A stretch of 64,000 nt of DNA from Demequina gelatinilytica (GTDB taxonomy: Bacteria; Actinomycetota; Actinomycetes; Actinomycetales; Demequinaceae): assembly GCF_000971115.1 (NCBI RefSeq), contig NZ_BBLV01000007.1, forward strand, positions 1-64,000, read 5' to 3'. The translations under genes and the position numbers were made by a program. Below, one piece after another: positions 62,387-64,000 of the stretch; the stretch's first letter is position 1, and each line of letters starts with the position of its first letter. The notes under the pieces are model-generated. The model was not told the DNA's origin and searched no databases. It saw only the letters and a list, made by a program, of their open reading frames with translations.

Positions 62387-63618
62387 TGGCGGCCACCGAC
62401 ATCAAGAAGTTCGACTACGCGGTCCGCGACACGCACGGCAAGATCCAGAAGGGCACCATCGAGGCGCCCTCCGAGGGCGCCGTCGCCCACCGGCTCAAGG
62501 AGATGGGTCTCGCCCCGGTGTCGATCACCGAGGTGAAGACCGGCGGCCTCCAGGCCGAGATCAAGATCCCGGGCCTGTCCGACCGCATCAAGCTCAAGGA
62601 CGTCGCCGTCATGTCGCGCCAGCTCGCGACCATGATCGCGTCCGGCCTGTCGCTGCTTCGAGCGCTCAGCATCCTCGCCGAGCAGACGGAGAACCCGGCG
62701 CTCGCGCGAGTGCTGCAGGAGGTGCGTAACGACGTCGAGGCTGGGTCCTCCTTCTCGGCTTCGCTGTCGAAGCACGACAACGCCTTCCCGCCGCTCATGG
62801 TCAACATGGTCCGCGCGGGTGAGGTCGGTGGATTCCTGGACGATGTCCTCGAGTCGGTCGCCGCGAACTTCGAGTCCGAGGTCAAGCTGCGCGGCAAGGT
62901 GAAGTCCGCGATGACCTACCCCGTGGTGGTCTTCGTCATCGCGATCCTCGCGGTGATCGGCATGCTGCTCTTCATCGTGCCGGTGTTCGCGAACATGTTC
63001 GCGGACCTCGGTGGCGAGCTGCCGTTCCTCACCCAGATCCTGGTCGCGATGTCGAACGGGCTCAAGATCGGCATCCTGCCGCTCATCATCGGGATCATCG
63101 CGTTCACCACGTTCTGGAACAAGAACAAGAACAAGGTGGAGTTCCGCGAGAAGGTCGAGCCGGTCTACCTCAAGCTTCCGGTGTTCGGCATGCTGATCCA
63201 GAAGATCGCGCTGGCGCGCTTCACGCGCAACCTCGGCGCGATGATCCGCTCGGGCGTGCCGATCCTCCAGGCGCTGGACATCGTGGGCCAGGCGAGCGGC
63301 AACATCGTGATCGAGCGCGCAGCCAAGGACGTGCGCGAGTCGGTGCGCACCGGTAACTCGCTGGCCAAGCCGCTCGCGCAGCACGAGGTGTTCCCGCCCA
63401 TGGTGGTCCAGATGATGGCCGTCGGTGAGGACACGGGTGCGCTCGACACCATGCTCGACAAGGTCGCGGACTTCTACGACCAGGAGGTCGAGGCGACCAC
63501 GGAGGCGCTGACGTCGCTCATCGAGCCGCTCATGATCGCGGTGCTCGGCGGCATCATCGGCTTCATGGTCATCGGTCTGTACATGCCGATCTTCTCGGTG
63601 TTCTCGCTGGTCGAATAA
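62386..63618 (+). CDS. pilC: Type IV pilus inner-membrane platform protein PilC (GspF family)
   Basis: A 410-aa membrane protein that links the motor ATPases to the growing pilus. The N terminus FDYAVRDTHGKIQKGTIEAPS is typical; two GspF repeats follow, shown by SRQLATMIASGLSLLRAL ... LSKHDNAFPPLMVNMVRAGEVGG and TRNLGAMIRSGVPILQALDI ... LAQHEVFPPMVVQMMAVGEDTG. Three membrane segments are predicted. The ATG overlaps the pilT stop, with GGGAGG 8 nt upstream, so the two are coupled. Confidence 0.95.
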   Translation: MAATDIKKFDYAVRDTHGKIQKGTIEAPSEGAVAHRLKEMGLAPVSITEVKTGGLQAEIKIPGLSDRIKLKDVAVMSRQLATMIASGLSLLRALSILAEQTENPALARVLQEVRNDVEAGSSFSASLSKHDNAFPPLMVNMVRAGEVGGFLDDVLESVAANFESEVKLRGKVKSAMTYPVVVFVIAILAVIGMLLFIVPVFANMFADLGGELPFLTQILVAMSNGLKIGILPLIIGIIAFTTFWNKNKNKVEFREKVEPVYLKLPVFGMLIQKIALARFTRNLGAMIRSGVPILQALDIVGQASGNIVIERAAKDVRESVRTGNSLAKPLAQHEVFPPMVVQMMAVGEDTGALDTMLDKVADFYDQEVEATTEALTSLIEPLMIAVLGGIIGFMVIGLYMPIFSVFSLVE

Positions 63619-63731
63619 CAACACAAAGGCTTCTCCCCGGCGGACGTCTGAGGCGCTCACCGGGGCAGGAGGGACACACCACCTGGGTGTCCTTGACTCA
63701 TCACAACGAAACTGAAAGTGAGGCAAGCGAA

Positions 63732-64000
63732 ATGATCGCTCGCATCCGCAAGGCCCAGGAGACCGAGGGCTTCACCCTCATCGAGCTCCTCGTCGTCATG
63801 ATCATTATCGGCATCCTCGCCGCGGTCGCCATCCCGATCTTCCTCTCGCAGCGCGAGAAGGCCGAGGACTCGGCGGCCAAGGCCGACGTCTCGACCATCG
63901 GCAAGGAGATCGCGACCTACTTCGTCGACGGCACCGGTGTCCCGGTCATCGCCGGCGGTAGCGGCGCCCCCTACACCCTCGACGGCGCCACCATCGGCAA
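63732..64000 (+). CDS. Type IV major pilin PilA-like (3' truncated by window edge)
   Basis: The first 89 codons encode a prepilin. A short basic leader (MIARIRKAQETEG) ends in G13, and the mature part starts F14-T-L-I-E18, the class III signal cut and N-methylated by a prepilin peptidase. The hydrophobic helix LLVVMIIIGILAAVAIPIFLSQREKAEDSAAKADV follows in shortened form here as LLVVMIIIGILAAVAIPIF. The start after pilB/T/C suggests the major pilin. AGTGAGG lies 8 nt before the ATG. The globular C-terminal half is outside the window. Confidence 0.93.
   Translation, partial: MIARIRKAQETEGFTLIELLVVMIIIGILAAVAIPIFLSQREKAEDSAAKADVSTIGKEIATYFVDGTGVPVIAGGSGAPYTLDGATIG

Overview
The window is GC-rich, densely packed DNA from an actinobacterium, most likely order Micrococcales; genus and species cannot be read from the sequence. 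The clues are GTG/TTG starts, tightly coupled operons, leaderless promoters (TANNNT about 6-7 nt before the start codon), a phosphatidylinositol-mannoside gene set (pgsA, acyltransferase, pimA), and a backbone order I recall from Mycobacterium tuberculosis: thrS-HIT-pgsA-acyltransferase-pimA-pdxS-NUDIX-pdxT-yebC-ruvCAB-secDF-relA, then hisS, aspS, rarA, alaS, ruvX, mltG, aroE.

Layout. 1-7 kb: the 3' end of a DUF222/HNH gene, then treY-treZ (trehalose from maltodextrin), an Ohr peroxidase divergent from a TetR gene with a clear shared operator, a DUF1684 gene and an unknown gene. 7-10 kb: a tRNA array (Gly-Cys-Val-Gly-Val, minus strand), pabB-pabC (folate precursor pABA) and a third tRNA-Val. 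10-19 kb: a more variable stretch with a DUF4349 lipoprotein, an LtrA membrane protein, an RNA 2',3'-cyclic phosphodiesterase, a dGTPase-like HD protein, a large LuxR-type (LAL) regulator and two alpha/beta hydrolases.

19-42 kb is the conserved backbone. One long coupled operon joins threonyl-tRNA synthetase, phosphatidylinositol and PIM synthesis and PLP synthesis. It is followed by yebC-ruvCAB, secDF, relA, a DUF349 protein with a membrane cyclophilin, hisS and aspS. yajC and apt, present at this place in M. tuberculosis, are missing. 42-48 kb is accessory: an EamA transporter divergent from a LysR regulator, an ArsR-MFS pair with a readable operator/promoter, and an MMPL transporter. 48-53 kb has a secreted SH3-CHAP hydrolase, rarA and a secreted zinc metalloprotease with Ig-like repeats.

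53-64 kb: rpsD with a long leader, the coupled alaS-ruvX-mltG-aroE run, and a type IV pilus cluster pilB-pilT-pilC-pilA that runs off the right edge inside the pilin gene. No rRNA, CRISPR array, insertion sequence, prophage or origin was seen, and no stretch over 300 bases lacks a gene. I found no convincing new multi-gene system. The best leads are the TetR/Ohr operator, the repeat-bearing PilT extension, the Ser/Ala/Thr/Glu-rich SecD insert, the rpsD and SH3-CHAP leaders, and the widespread leaderless promoters.
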